40,285 nucleotides of DNA, taken from the NCBI GenBank assembly GCA_905233185.1, contig CAJODB010000010.1, forward strand, positions 1-40,285, written 5' to 3'. Within the stretch, counting starts at the first letter, position 1. Each line of letters starts with the position of its first letter. A program made the translations under genes and the position numbers. A model generated the notes under the pieces. It saw only the letters and a list, made by a program, of their open reading frames with translations. It was not told where the DNA came from and did no database searches. Below are positions 7,202 to 16,299 of this stretch, piece after piece. This DNA is from an uncultured Alphaproteobacteria bacterium. Its GTDB lineage: Bacteria > Pseudomonadota > Alphaproteobacteria > UBA3830.

Positions 7202-7413
7202 AAGGATGGTTTATAGAAAAACACTATTAAGCGGTAAAGTCAACTGATTTTTTTGTGATAAAAGCGATAGCATATGTAAAATACAGATATATTACAAATC
7301 ATAAGTTGTTAAATAAAACTTATTACTATTTCATATAAAAATAAATTGCAGATCACGCCATTTAGTGCCCACAAAGAACAATCTAAATAACATGATCTGC
7401 TTGAAATACGTAA

Positions 7414-8688
7414 TTATCTTGAATGTCTGATCTGTTCTTTCAATATATTCACAACTCTATCGAAATTGCCTTTTCCATGTCCATCATGCGAAATAGATTG
7501 TCTTGCAACTGTCTCCAAATGTTCTAAATGCTCTGTTGAAGCACCATCCGTGGTGCAATCTATTCTGTCCAAAACCGGATTTATTCTTATATAAGTGAAG
7601 AAATTATGGCGAAGGCCGCAAGCAGCCAATTCCGTAAGAATTTCATTCGTTTCTATACTATGTAAATTCATGAATAATCCCGGAACAGTAGTTGCCCAAT
7701 TCAGTAAGTTAAGATCTTTTGTAGTATTTCCCGCTGCTCTGCAATGACCTGTTCCAAGAGATATCATTATTATTTTTGAATGAGGATATTTTTTTACTGC
7801 ATGCAACAACGCAATTAAACCGGGATGGTTCGCGAAACATCCTCCATCGGTTCCTTCATATCTCACACCATCTAATCCTGTAAAAATATGAGGTGGAAAA
7901 TAGGTTGGAGCTGCACTTGTTGCCATCAAAGCGTCAAACAAAGCAAATTTCGGTGTTTCATCATAATTTGTATATGTGAAAACATCATGGGTCTTTGCTG
8001 AGCAAAACGGAATAATTAAATCCGATTCTATATTTTCTTCTGTTTCAGGACTCAGAAAAGAGCGGATTACTTCAGATCTTCCATTCGACGTATAGCCATA
8101 TCCGCGAAATAATTTTGTAAAGGGCCACTTCCACCAGCTGTAAGAAAATATTTTATTTACGAGCGGTGTATATCTTTGATGCAATTCATTAACTTTTCCA
8201 GCCGCTGCAGCCGTAGCTATAAGAGCACCAACTGATGTACCGGCATATATGTCTATAGGCAATTTTTCTATTAATTGTCCAGTTTCTGCGCTCAGTCTTC
8301 TCTGAAGCTCGTTTAAAAAGAATAAAGGAATAATGCCGCGACTTCCTCCACCATCTATTGTCAAAACAATTTTAGTCGGGGTAGTCGGTTGCAGTGAGGG
8401 AATACTATAAGTTAATGTAAGAGTTCTCTGATGAATCATATTTGAAGAAGTAGGAAAATCTGCAAACTCATCTTCCTCTTCTGTTGTGAGTTCTTTCTGA
8501 TGTTCTATATAAGCAACGGTTACAGAGGCAGTAGATCGACGCGAAACTATGCTTGTATCTGAGTCTGATTCATCGTCAGATGTGCTGTAATGCGACATAG
8601 ACGCTGTATCACTATCACTTGCTAAGCAATTTAAAACACAAAGAATACCTGTTGCAAGACAAATACATATTTTTTTTAAGTCTTTCAT
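7414..8688 (-). CDS. Secreted patatin-like phospholipase
   Basis: A 424-residue lipid acyl hydrolase. Residues 1-23 form a signal peptide, and a Ser/Thr/Asp/Glu-rich, low-complexity linker follows to about residue 100. The patatin domain then starts with the oxyanion loop DGGGSRG (112-118). The nucleophile elbow GTSVG places the catalytic serine at 152, and the DGG motif in EGTDGGCFANHP places the catalytic aspartate at 281. All three hallmarks are intact, so the enzyme should hydrolyse phospholipids or other acyl esters. Export plus the lack of metabolic neighbours suggests action on host or bacterial membranes; patatins of intracellular Alphaproteobacteria often act on host membranes. A clear AAGGAG precedes the ATG. 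It stands alone, with a palindrome in its leader at 8726-8748. Confidence 0.92.
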   Translation of the reverse strand: MKDLKKICICLATGILCVLNCLASDSDTASMSHYSTSDDESDSDTSIVSRRSTASVTVAYIEHQKELTTEEEDEFADFPTSSNMIHQRTLTLTYSIPSLQPTTPTKIVLTIDGGGSRGIIPLFFLNELQRRLSAETGQLIEKLPIDIYAGTSVGALIATAAAAGKVNELHQRYTPLVNKIFSYSWWKWPFTKLFRGYGYTSNGRSEVIRSFLSPETEENIESDLIIPFCSAKTHDVFTYTNYDETPKFALFDALMATSAAPTYFPPHIFTGLDGVRYEGTDGGCFANHPGLIALLHAVKKYPHSKIIMISLGTGHCRAAGNTTKDLNLLNWATTVPGLFMNLHSIETNEILTELAACGLRHNFFTYIRINPVLDRIDCTTDGASTEHLEHLETVARQSISHDGHGKGNFDRVVNILKEQIRHSR

Positions 8689-8725
8689 GTTTTTTCTCCT
8701 TGCTTAAAAAATAAAAAAACTTTCA

Positions 8726-8748
8726 TTGCGATCTTTACGAGATCACAA
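8726..8748 (-). promoter_or_regulatory. Palindrome in the patatin leader
   Basis: TTGCGATCT (8726-8734) and AGATCACAA (8740-8748) form an imperfect 9-bp inverted repeat with one mismatch around a 5-bp centre, 38 bp before the patatin start. It could be an operator or an RNA hairpin in the 5' leader. No T-run follows on either strand, so it is not a usual terminator. The function is unknown. Confidence 0.35.
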
Positions 8749-8750
8749 TA

Positions 8751-9063
8751 AAAATTTGTCTTAACAGTATTACGATTTACTTCAGGAACTTATATTTGAT
8801 AATAATCGTTAATATATTAGTTGGTGTACAAATATATTTGCCGACTATAAGTGAAATATTCTATACTAAAAAAGTTAAAAAAAAGTTAATAACGTATTTT
8901 TTTTGTGAATTTTTTATTTATTATGTATAAAAAACATTAAAAAAAAGATATATGATATATATTGGAATAAAAAATCACCCATTAAAATAAGAAAACATGC
9001 ATTTTTACTAAAAATAGGTATAAAGCATACCTTAGAGGAAATAATATATGAATTTCTTTTCTA
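8751..9063. other. AT-rich intergenic stretch
   Basis: No gene is visible on either strand. The sequence is mostly A/T homopolymer-like runs. The only structure I note is the small hairpin at 9016-9032. Confidence 0.5.
9010..9032 (-). terminator. Weak terminator-like hairpin after the TadE-like gene
   Basis: On the minus strand AGGTAT (9032-9027) pairs with ATACCT (9021-9016) across a 5-base loop and is followed by ATTTTTAG. It lies 31 bp beyond the stop of the TadE-like gene. The stem is short, so the call is tentative. Confidence 0.35.
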
Positions 9064-9784
9064 TTACTTCCAAGCGGGGGGAAATAAACCAGGTTTTGGA
9101 GTAATAACAAATTTGTAAACGAAGTTACCATCAAGATTGAACTTTGGTTCAAGTAGAAATAATCCAAGTTTTGATTTAGTAAAATTTGTATTTTTTGTTG
9201 CTCCATAAAAACATGTTATAAGCAATCTCTCCTCACCATTTTTATAACAAATTAAGTCGGGATGTATTGCTTCTATTTCATTTGATGATTTATTTGCAGA
9301 GGTTAATTTCGAATTCCACATCCCCGCATCAACAGATTGTGCGTTAGAACCAATGCTGCACTCCCAATAATTGTATTTATAGTTATTGTCGCTTTCTCTC
9401 TTAACATAATGAAAGCGAGCGACATAATAAATTCCGAACGGCCACGGATAAAACATAGATTTTGTATGAAAGAAATTAAGACAGCTTGCAAATGTTGCTC
9501 TGTTAAGATCTGCTTTTGTTAATTGCTTATTAGTTCGTGTGTTTGCAATTTGTTGAATTATACTACCAAGCAGATATGCTGATGTTCGGATTTTATTTTT
9601 TAGTTCGTAGAATCGATAATGGTCAGAGACAAAAAGCAAAAGAGTAATACAAACGGGAATGCTAAATGTGAATTCGATTAATATCCCGCCTTTGTGGAGT
9701 TTGTAGAGGTGCAAAATCTTGCGTAAGAGGACGAATACCCCCCCCGCAAATTTTTCGCAAGATAGTTTGAAATGTTTTAAACAT
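9064..9784 (-). CDS. TadE-like pilus/envelope protein, frameshifted at a G8 tract
   Basis: The main frame holds GGILIEFTFSIPVCITLLLFVSD, the prepilin-like 'G--IEF----P' segment and hydrophobic helix of TadE/TadG proteins, followed by an extracytoplasmic domain ending in PKPGLFPPAWK. It is a paralogue of the gene at 36280-37011. The natural start is not in this frame. An ATG at 9784 opens MFKTFQTILRKICGG in another frame, which matches the paralogue's MLKLINIFLKKICRGG. The two frames are separated by eight consecutive G (9738-9745, read as C on plus). With seven G the N-terminus would be continuous and exactly the paralogue's length to the GGILIEF motif. So this copy is either switched off by slippage, a pseudogene, or a sequencing error. 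A TTG at 9714 could give a shorter product. Confidence 0.72.
9738..9745 (-). repeat. Poly-G tract (G8) at the TadE-like frameshift
   Basis: Eight G on the coding strand interrupt the reading frame of the TadE-like gene 40-47 bases after its natural ATG. Losing one G (or gaining two) restores a frame that aligns with the intact paralogue at 36280. Poly-G tracts of this length inside surface-protein genes are typical slipped-strand phase-variation sites, and the surrounding sequence is AT-rich, which makes the tract stand out. Confidence 0.75.
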
Positions 9785-9872
9785 GATATTTGAATCTCCG
9801 ATTCTATTATGTGCTGATTCTAAGGAAAAATCGTTAAGAAAACGGAAAGATTATTTCACTTTATTCTTTTGG

Positions 9873-10499
9873 CTAATCATATCCTTTGAATTCATCGTCA
9901 GATATTTTCTGATTTATCTTTTGCTTTTTCAAATAAACACGAATTGGTATTTCAATATCCATTTGATCGCTTTTTCTGTAGATTTCCCATCCCGCAAGTT
10001 GGAAAGGTTTCAAAGAAAAAACCAAAGCAACTACTCCATTTTCTTCATCTGTATCGTTCTTTTTTCGGAAAACAACTACAAGCATACTGCTTGTTTTTAA
10101 GTGCGAGATTGTTTCTAAATTATCCTGAATAGTGACTTTTGAATCCAGAAAAAATGCAAGAGGTGATGAATAAATTGAAGTAATACTTTTTTCTTTTAAT
10201 TCTTTATCGTAATAAATGACTTTATTGTTTTTTACGATAATAATTTTTGTAGGAGGAATTGTGTAATCCATTTTTAGCATTGCTGGTTGTCTTTTCAATA
10301 TAAAAGAGCCAGAGTTTTGCATTCCTTTGCTGTTTATTTCAATAAAATCAGATTTAAATGTGTTAATACTATTGAAAAATTGTTCGATTTGTTTCAAATC
10401 TTTTTGAATATCTTTGTTTTTTATTTCTTTTTGCTTTCCTGAAACAAGAGGGATAGAAAGCAAAATACAAAAAATTATGAACAGTTTTCTCATTATCAT
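9873..10499 (-). CDS. lolA: Outer-membrane lipoprotein carrier protein LolA
   Basis: A 208-residue periplasmic protein with a signal peptide (RKLFIIFCILLSIPLVSG) and the LolA pattern: an N-terminal 'FNSINTFKSDFIEINSKG' segment, a beta-rich 'GSFILKRQPAMLKMDYTIP' stretch, and 'VIYYDKELKEKSITSI'. LolA receives lipoproteins from the LolCDE complex and carries them to the outer membrane. The ATG at 10499 overlaps the ftsK stop (ATGA), so the pair is translationally coupled; a second ATG two codons on is equally possible. The ftsK-lolA order is common in Alphaproteobacteria. The sequence is divergent, but the overall layout and context make the call firm. Confidence 0.87.
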   Translation of the reverse strand: MIMRKLFIIFCILLSIPLVSGKQKEIKNKDIQKDLKQIEQFFNSINTFKSDFIEINSKGMQNSGSFILKRQPAMLKMDYTIPPTKIIIVKNNKVIYYDKELKEKSITSIYSSPLAFFLDSKVTIQDNLETISHLKTSSMLVVVFRKKNDTDEENGVVALVFSLKPFQLAGWEIYRKSDQMDIEIPIRVYLKKQKINQKISDDEFKGYD

Positions 10500-12691
10500 C
10501 TGCCGATTATTTCTCTTTTTCCGACATGATTTGCAGAAGAAATAATTCCTGCGGATTCTATCATGTCTATTATACGAGCAGCTCTGTTATATCCAATTTT
10601 TAGATGCCTCTGCAAAAAGCTTGTTGAAGCTTTTCCTTCTCTTAAAATCAAAGCGACCGCCTCTTTATACATGGGATCATCACCACCTTCTGTTTCATCA
10701 TACGTTTCCGCATCTTCTCCGTCTTCATCTTCCAAAATCGATGTTATGTACTGCGGTTCTCCTTGCTCTTTCAAATGTTGCGTAATATGTTCGACTTCTT
10801 CGTCAGATACGAAAGGGCAGTGAATACGTGTCATTCTGCCACCGGATGCCATATAAAGCATATCACCTTGTCCAAGTAGTTGTTCTGCTCCTTGCTCGCC
10901 AAGAATGGTTCGGCTATCAATTTTTGAACTGACTTGGAAACTTATTCGTGTAGGAAAGTTTGCTTTTATCGTACCCGTGATAACATCGACGGATGGTCTT
11001 TGCGTTGCCATTATCAAATGAATTCCCGCAGCGCGTGCCATCTGTGCAAGACGTTGTACTGCAACTTCGATGTCTTTTCCTGCGACAAGCATAAGATCTG
11101 CCATCTCATCAACGATAATTACTATGTATGGAACCAAATCCATATCCATTTTTTGATCTTCATAAATAGGAGCACCTGTTTCTTGATCAAATCCCGTGTG
11201 GACACGGCGAGTTATTGGTTCTCCACTTGCTTTGAGTGCCGCTATTTTCGCATTGTATCCTTCAATATTGCGTACACCGATTTTGGACATAGCTTTGTAG
11301 CGGGATTCCATCTCTTTTACTGCCCATTTTAGCGCAACAACGGCTTTTTTCGGGTCTGTAACAACAGGAGTTAATAAATGCGGGATATCATCATAAACAG
11401 ATAATTCCAACATTTTTGGGTCAATCATAATGAATTTGCATTCAGCTGGAGAGAGTTTATAGAGCAGAGATAAGATCATTGCGTTAATACCAACTGATTT
11501 ACCAGATCCTGTGGTTCCTGCAATAAGTAAATGAGGCATTTTTGCTAAATCTGTAACAATTGCTCCTCCTGCGATATCCTTTCCAAGTGCTATTGGCAAT
11601 GCACTAGATGATTTTTTATAAACATTTGATTCAAGAATTTCTCTTAGATAAACAATTTGGCGCTTTATATTTGGAAGCTCTATACCGAGTGCATTTTTTC
11701 CGGGAATTACAGCAATACGAGCAGAAACTGCGCTCATATTTCGGGCAATATCGCTTGATAAGCCAATAACTCTTGATGATTTTATGCCAGGTGCCGGTTT
11801 AAGCTCATATAGAGTAACCACAGGACCTGAACCAACGTTTGTAATTTCTCCGTTAATACCGAATTCATTGAGTACATTTACCAAATTATCAGCACGACTT
11901 CTCAATTCGGATTCTGCGACTTTCTCATCGTGATGTTGTGGTTCTTTAAGCAAATTAAGCGAAGGGAATACAAAATCGTATTCTTTCTCTTTGTATTTAA
12001 GATTTTGCAATTTTGTTTTCGTTTCTTTTCGAACTATTTTTGAATTTTCTCCTTCTTCATTGTCGCCGAAACGTTTGAGTGGCATTGAAGGAATTTCATC
12101 AAATTTTAGTTTTTCCGCAAGATATGCATATAGGTATCCGAAAAAATCTATTAGATTCGAGAAATTCAAGCGTATAGCAATTACGAAACCAATAATAAAC
12201 AAAAAGAGAAAGATAAAACTCAAATTATTAACAGAGCAGAAAAGTAAAGAGCTACTCCCAATCCATTTTTTTATAGAAGCACAAAAATAATCTCCTACAA
12301 TACCTCCACTAAAGTTACGTATTCCTGATATCGATATCATAATGGAAGATGAAATAATTGCTGTGATACATGCGATAGCTCTATAAAAGGCTACTGAATG
12401 ATATTTCATCAACTGATATCCCCAAAATAAAAGTATGATGGAAAAGACATATGCAGAAGAACCAAATAGTTGGATCATAAAATCTGAATAATAACTGCCG
12501 GGAAGTGCCATCATATTTGAAGTAACGCCATCTATAGCTGTATTAAGAGACGGATCTTCAGAACAATATGAAATAAGTGCTAAGATAGATGCGAGGGCGA
12601 TAAAAAAAACAACAATTCCGAATAATTCAATGCAACGAACATACAAATTGTACAAGAAGTCTTTGCACATATTGATGTATCGGTTGCTCAT
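10496..12691 (-). CDS. ftsK: DNA translocase FtsK
   Basis: A 731-residue septal DNA translocase that pumps chromosome ends toward the dif site and links segregation with division. The N-terminus has about four membrane helices (for example FGIVVFFIALASILALIS). A charged linker follows, then the FtsK/SpoIIIE motor with Walker A AGTTGSGKSVG near residue 392, Walker B IVIIVDEMADLML, and the conserved RPSVDVITGTIKANFPTRISFQV block. The C-terminal gamma winged-helix domain (EAVALILREGKASTSFLQRHLKIGYNRAARIID in overlapping pieces) should read KOPS-type sequences. The length is on the short side but complete. An AAGGGA site precedes the ATG. lolA overlaps its stop. Confidence 0.96.
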   Translation of the reverse strand: MSNRYINMCKDFLYNLYVRCIELFGIVVFFIALASILALISYCSEDPSLNTAIDGVTSNMMALPGSYYSDFMIQLFGSSAYVFSIILLFWGYQLMKYHSVAFYRAIACITAIISSSIMISISGIRNFSGGIVGDYFCASIKKWIGSSSLLFCSVNNLSFIFLFLFIIGFVIAIRLNFSNLIDFFGYLYAYLAEKLKFDEIPSMPLKRFGDNEEGENSKIVRKETKTKLQNLKYKEKEYDFVFPSLNLLKEPQHHDEKVAESELRSRADNLVNVLNEFGINGEITNVGSGPVVTLYELKPAPGIKSSRVIGLSSDIARNMSAVSARIAVIPGKNALGIELPNIKRQIVYLREILESNVYKKSSSALPIALGKDIAGGAIVTDLAKMPHLLIAGTTGSGKSVGINAMILSLLYKLSPAECKFIMIDPKMLELSVYDDIPHLLTPVVTDPKKAVVALKWAVKEMESRYKAMSKIGVRNIEGYNAKIAALKASGEPITRRVHTGFDQETGAPIYEDQKMDMDLVPYIVIIVDEMADLMLVAGKDIEVAVQRLAQMARAAGIHLIMATQRPSVDVITGTIKANFPTRISFQVSSKIDSRTILGEQGAEQLLGQGDMLYMASGGRMTRIHCPFVSDEEVEHITQHLKEQGEPQYITSILEDEDGEDAETYDETEGGDDPMYKEAVALILREGKASTSFLQRHLKIGYNRAARIIDMIESAGIISSANHVGKREIIGR

Positions 12692-12733
12692 AAGTTTTTT
12701 TCCCTTATATTCCTTTGTTAATTTCCTTATTTC

Positions 12734-13327
12734 TTATAAAACATCTAATTTTATATCACATAGCAGATTATTGTATGGGATACTTTGCAATTCTGTTTCG
12801 AAAGTCACTTTCTGATTTGGTAAGATCTTTTTATAAACCATGTCATGTGTCCAAATTTTCTTAAAATGAACATCTTTAGATGTTACATGATCATCATCTT
12901 TGAGCGAAATAGTTATACTTGGAAGAATTTGTACTTCATTGGAGATATTAACCAATTCGCCTTTTAATCCTATGTACAATTTTCCATCTTTTTGAATAAA
13001 AAAATTAGAAACATTGCTCATCTTGAATGATTTTTGTTTTGTTTCAGAAGTTTTGTTTATCAGATCATAAAAGCTTGATGCAGGTGGCCAAATTTTTATA
13101 ACTGTACTTTTTGCAAAAAACAGAAGGAACAAAGATATAAAAACTACAGACCAAAAGAAAGTCCATTTTATGGTTTCTATTACCTTAAGCGCACCATCAT
13201 GTGGTTCGGAAACAGCTTCTTGCTGCCAAGTCGTTCCGCAAATTACGCACCTTACCAGTTTCCCATCACCAATTGCTTCAGCTTGAACTGAATATTTATT
13301 ATGGCAAGATGGACATGTAACTATCAT
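12734..13327 (-). CDS. MJ0042-type zinc-ribbon membrane protein
   Basis: A 197-residue protein. Its N-terminus is a zinc ribbon with two CxxC knuckles (CPSC at 5-8 and CVIC near 27-30), and the motif 'VRCVICGTTWQ' is typical of MJ0042/DUF3426 proteins of Proteobacteria. A single membrane helix follows (TFFWSVVFISLFLLFFA), and then an extracytoplasmic domain with beta-strand character ('LKGELVNISNEVQILPSITIS'). The zinc ribbon would face the cytoplasm. The role of these proteins is not well defined. It lies 42 bp upstream of ftsK on the same strand and may share its transcript. Confidence 0.85.
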   Translation of the reverse strand: MIVTCPSCHNKYSVQAEAIGDGKLVRCVICGTTWQQEAVSEPHDGALKVIETIKWTFFWSVVFISLFLLFFAKSTVIKIWPPASSFYDLINKTSETKQKSFKMSNVSNFFIQKDGKLYIGLKGELVNISNEVQILPSITISLKDDDHVTSKDVHFKKIWTHDMVYKKILPNQKVTFETELQSIPYNNLLCDIKLDVL

Positions 13328-13459
13328 AGTTCAGTATCTCCGAAAAAGATAAAAAAATGCACAAAAACATCCATTCTGAATATTACCTTGTAAAGGTTGT
13401 GTTTTCAATATATTTCTCAACTTATTTTTTTGAAATAAATAAGGTGTTTTTGCTTTCTA

Positions 13460-13810
13460 TTATCGTATAAGCCAAGGCAAAAGCCACACAATCCCAAGAT
13501 GTGTGAGAGCGATAAATACAGCAGCACTGCCTATATCTTTTGCTTGCTTTGAAAGTTCGTGTTTTTCAAGACTTATTCTATTGATAGCTGCTTCTATCGC
13601 AGTGTTTAGTGCCTCAGCAATTAATACAATTACATACGAACTGAATAAATAGATACGTATGATAGGCGTTGAACTTCTAAAGAATTCAATCGAAAAAATA
13701 ACGCATCCTAATATTAGCTCTTGTAAAAATGCTCGTTCTTTTAACAGGTATTTCATTCCGCTTATTGAATATAAATATGCATTTATAATTGATAAGATTT
13801 TTTGTCTCAT
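13460..13810 (-). CDS. dgkA: Diacylglycerol kinase
   Basis: A 116-residue integral membrane kinase that phosphorylates diacylglycerol to phosphatidate, recycling lipid. It shows the DgkA signature 'AEALNTAIEAAINRI' with the catalytic glutamate, then 'HELSKQAKDIGSAAVFIAL', and three membrane helices. The frame runs open to 13960, but that would overlap truA on the other strand and add a non-homologous extension. The ATG at 13810 gives a length and N-terminus (RQKILSIINAYLYSISGMK) like the 122-residue E. coli enzyme. No strong ribosome site is visible there, so the start is less certain than the product. It diverges from truA across a 66-bp gap. Confidence 0.88.
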   Translation of the reverse strand: MRQKILSIINAYLYSISGMKYLLKERAFLQELILGCVIFSIEFFRSSTPIIRIYLFSSYVIVLIAEALNTAIEAAINRISLEKHELSKQAKDIGSAAVFIALTHLGIVWLLPWLIR

Positions 13811-13876
13811 AATTTCATCATTCGTTTCTTGCTTTTCTAGTATACAATAAAATAAACTTTTATAAGAGATGGCTAT

Positions 13877-14614
13877 ATGAACAGATATAAAATCACGGTC
13901 GAATATGACGGAACACCATTCCACGGATGGCAGAGGCAGGACGGCTATGATTCTGTTCAACAGCGTATTGAAGAATCCATGCTACCGTTTCTTAAAAAAA
14001 TGGTAGCGATAAATTGCGCTGGGCGAACTGATACTGGCGTTCATGCGCTTGCTCAGGTCGCACATTTCGATTTTGAAAAAGATATTGATTGCTTTCGTCT
14101 TCAGGAGTGTATGAATTTTTATTTACAAAATGTTCCGATATGCATACTTTCGATAGAAAAAGTTCCGAATAATTTTAATGCAAGGTTAAGTGCAATTGAA
14201 CGTTCATATGTTTATAAAATTCTGAACAGACGAGCAAAACCAACAATTGATGCAAATAGAGTTTGGTTAGTCCCGATTCCTTTGAACGAAAAGAAGATGC
14301 TTTCTGCTGCGCAATGTTTGATTGGAAAACACGATTTTTCGACATTTCGAGCTGCTGGATGTCAACAGAAAACACCGATAAAAACAATTAACCGAATAAA
14401 TATCGAAAGAAATGGAAACATAATTGAGATAACCATTTTCGCAAAATCATTTTTGTATCATCAAGTGCGCAATATTGTTGGATCACTTAAAATGGTTGGT
14501 TGTGGGAAATGGACAGAGGAAAATTTTAAAGAAATATTTGAAGCGAAAAATCGTAATCTGGCTGGTCCAACAGCTCCGGCATGCGGACTATATTTTCTCG
14601 GCGCACGGTACTAA
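13877..14614 (+). CDS. truA: tRNA pseudouridine(38-40) synthase TruA
   Basis: A 245-residue enzyme that converts U38-U40 in the anticodon arm of tRNAs to pseudouridine. It has the expected N-terminus (YKITVEYDGTPFHGWQRQ), the catalytic motif GRTDTGVHA with Asp52, and the conserved FLYHQVRNIVGSL segment near the C-terminus. The length is normal. It is divergently arranged with dgkA, and its 3' end converges on the ABC transporter operon. Confidence 0.96.
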   Translation: MNRYKITVEYDGTPFHGWQRQDGYDSVQQRIEESMLPFLKKMVAINCAGRTDTGVHALAQVAHFDFEKDIDCFRLQECMNFYLQNVPICILSIEKVPNNFNARLSAIERSYVYKILNRRAKPTIDANRVWLVPIPLNEKKMLSAAQCLIGKHDFSTFRAAGCQQKTPIKTINRINIERNGNIIEITIFAKSFLYHQVRNIVGSLKMVGCGKWTEENFKEIFEAKNRNLAGPTAPACGLYFLGARY

Positions 14615-14726
14615 TAATTTAGAATTCTGATTTTCCTATTGTTATCCTTCTATTACCGTATTATGTATGCAATTGATATTGAATCTGCAACGATGTTGAA
14701 TGAACATATTTGCAATTCATATAAAT

Positions 14727-15389
14727 TTACGACGAGATAAGCTTTCCGTTTTTCAAAATAAGAGTTCTGTTTCCCAACTGGTTTATTTGATCCTTATTGT
14801 GCGTTATCATCAGGCACGTTTTCTTTTGCTTATAAATGCATGTATCAATTATCCGTAAAACTCTTTTTGAATTTTCTGAATCCAAAGCTGCAGTTACTTC
14901 ATCTAAAAGCAGAATTTTTGAGTCTGTTAGTAGTGCCATTATTACGCTTAACGCTTGCCTTTGACCTCCCGAAAGTTCACCAACTAAACTATCAAGTCTA
15001 TTTTCGAGGCCGATTTCATAAAGTTTGCTTCTGAAAAAGTCGTCTCGTTCTTTCGAACAACTTTGTGTTAATAATTTTCGTTTTTTCCCTCGCATGTGTG
15101 CCATATTAAGGTTATTGCGTACACTCATATTCGCTACTGTTCCGACTTTAGGATCTTGAAATACATTTGCGACAAGCTGAGCGCGCATATATTGTGGTTC
15201 ATTCGTTACATTTTTTTCTGATATAAATATAGATCCTTTAGATGGACTAATACTACCTGAAATTGTATTAAACAAAGTTGTTTTTCCTGCTCCGTTTTCC
15301 CCTACAACTAGTACAAATTCTCCTTCATTTACGGTTAAATTTAGATCGATCAAAATATTTCTAACATATATATTTTTCAAATTCAGCAT
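14727..15389 (-). CDS. ABC transporter ATPase (TrpZ-like, COG1101 type)
   Basis: A 220-residue ATP-binding subunit with Walker A (GENGAGKTTLF), the ABC signature LSGGQRQALS, Walker B ILLLDEVTAALDS and the switch histidine in LMITHNK. It is the last gene of a four-gene minus-strand operon and follows the permease with 2 bp between stop and start. The gene set (substrate-binding protein of the COG2984 type, permease COG4120 type, ATPase COG1101 type) is the one called TrpXYZ in streptococci, where it imports tryptophan. The TrpR-like gene and operator at the head of this operon support tryptophan or a related compound as substrate. Confidence 0.88.
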   Translation of the reverse strand: MLNLKNIYVRNILIDLNLTVNEGEFVLVVGENGAGKTTLFNTISGSISPSKGSIFISEKNVTNEPQYMRAQLVANVFQDPKVGTVANMSVRNNLNMAHMRGKKRKLLTQSCSKERDDFFRSKLYEIGLENRLDSLVGELSGGQRQALSVIMALLTDSKILLLDEVTAALDSENSKRVLRIIDTCIYKQKKTCLMITHNKDQINQLGNRTLILKNGKLISS

Positions 15390-15391
15390 TT

Positions 15392-16267
15392 TTATTTCCT
15401 ACTCATTATAAAAATAATCAATAGTCCCGTAATTAAATTCAGGTCTTGAGTTTTTAGCCCAAGAATATCGCTGTTTATTGCAATAGCTATAAAAATTCTA
15501 TAAGCAATCGATCCAATAACGCACGAAAACAGCGCGAAAAATATCTCGATGAAATTTCTACTTTTGATTTCCAAATTACGTATGAATTTTATTTTCGGAA
15601 AAAACTTTTCTCCGATAATTACCGATGCTAATCCGATTACTAAACACCCTGTTCCTTGAGACACATCACAGAATCCTTGATATTGAGTAAAAATTGCTCC
15701 GCACATTGCGATTAATGCGTTACTGATTATTAATCCGAAGATTGTCATGGCATTTACATTAATTCCATTAGCCAATGCAAATTTTTTGTTTTGTCCGATA
15801 GCTCGCAAGCCAAGTCCAAAATCGCTGCTTAATAAATATGCAATAAAAAAAAGAATAAGCGTAACAATTAACGTACAAATTATTATAGGATTATCGAAGC
15901 GAAAAATAGTCGATTCATTAACCAAAGATATATTTGGTTTTGTTCCCATAATTCTTAAATTTATCGAATACAACATGAAAGCAACGATTATTCCGCTCAG
16001 AAGATCTTCAACTTTTAAGCGAATATTTATAAGACCTGTTAAGAAACCGGCTGTTCCACCCGCAAGTGCCGCAAAAAATATTCCAAGCGCTGGATTAAGG
16101 CCGCTTTTTATCATGACTGATGAAACAGCGGCTCCCGTAACAAAGCTTCCATCGCATGTAAGATCGGGAAAATTGATAGTGCGAAACGTAAAATATATTC
16201 CGAGAGCTAAAATCCCGTATATCAAACCAACTTCCATAGCAATTATCAGTTCATTTAAAGTTAGCAT
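15392..16267 (-). CDS. ABC transporter permease (TrpY-like, COG4120 type)
   Basis: A 291-residue polytopic membrane protein with at least eight hydrophobic segments. It has the branched-chain amino-acid permease-like motifs 'IYFTFRTINFPDLTCDGSF' near the N-terminus and 'GLGLRAIGQNKKFALANGIN' in the middle, the cytoplasmic loop that contacts the ATPase. Its neighbours are the substrate-binding protein upstream and the ATPase downstream. It probably forms the channel of an aromatic amino-acid importer; the substrate is inferred from the operon's regulator. Confidence 0.87.
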   Translation of the reverse strand: MLTLNELIIAMEVGLIYGILALGIYFTFRTINFPDLTCDGSFVTGAAVSSVMIKSGLNPALGIFFAALAGGTAGFLTGLINIRLKVEDLLSGIIVAFMLYSINLRIMGTKPNISLVNESTIFRFDNPIIICTLIVTLILFFIAYLLSSDFGLGLRAIGQNKKFALANGINVNAMTIFGLIISNALIAMCGAIFTQYQGFCDVSQGTGCLVIGLASVIIGEKFFPKIKFIRNLEIKSRNFIEIFFALFSCVIGSIAYRIFIAIAINSDILGLKTQDLNLITGLLIIFIMSRK

Positions 16268-16299
16268 CGCTTATGTTTCCTTCTATTCTTTCTCAAAAG

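Noticed and set aside
6863-7230. Two short plus-strand open frames
   Set aside because: No ribosome site; the second runs through the tRNA-Ser gene, so it cannot be coding.
7348-7400. GCAGATCA/TGATCTGC inverted repeat downstream of the patatin gene
   Set aside because: The arms are 37 bases apart and no T-run follows on the minus strand; probably chance.
13811-13960. N-terminal extension of the diacylglycerol kinase
   Set aside because: It would overlap truA on the other strand, is not homologous to DgkA, and the shorter form fits the family length.
14615-14726. Terminator between truA and the transporter operon
   Set aside because: No convincing stem with a T-run on either strand.
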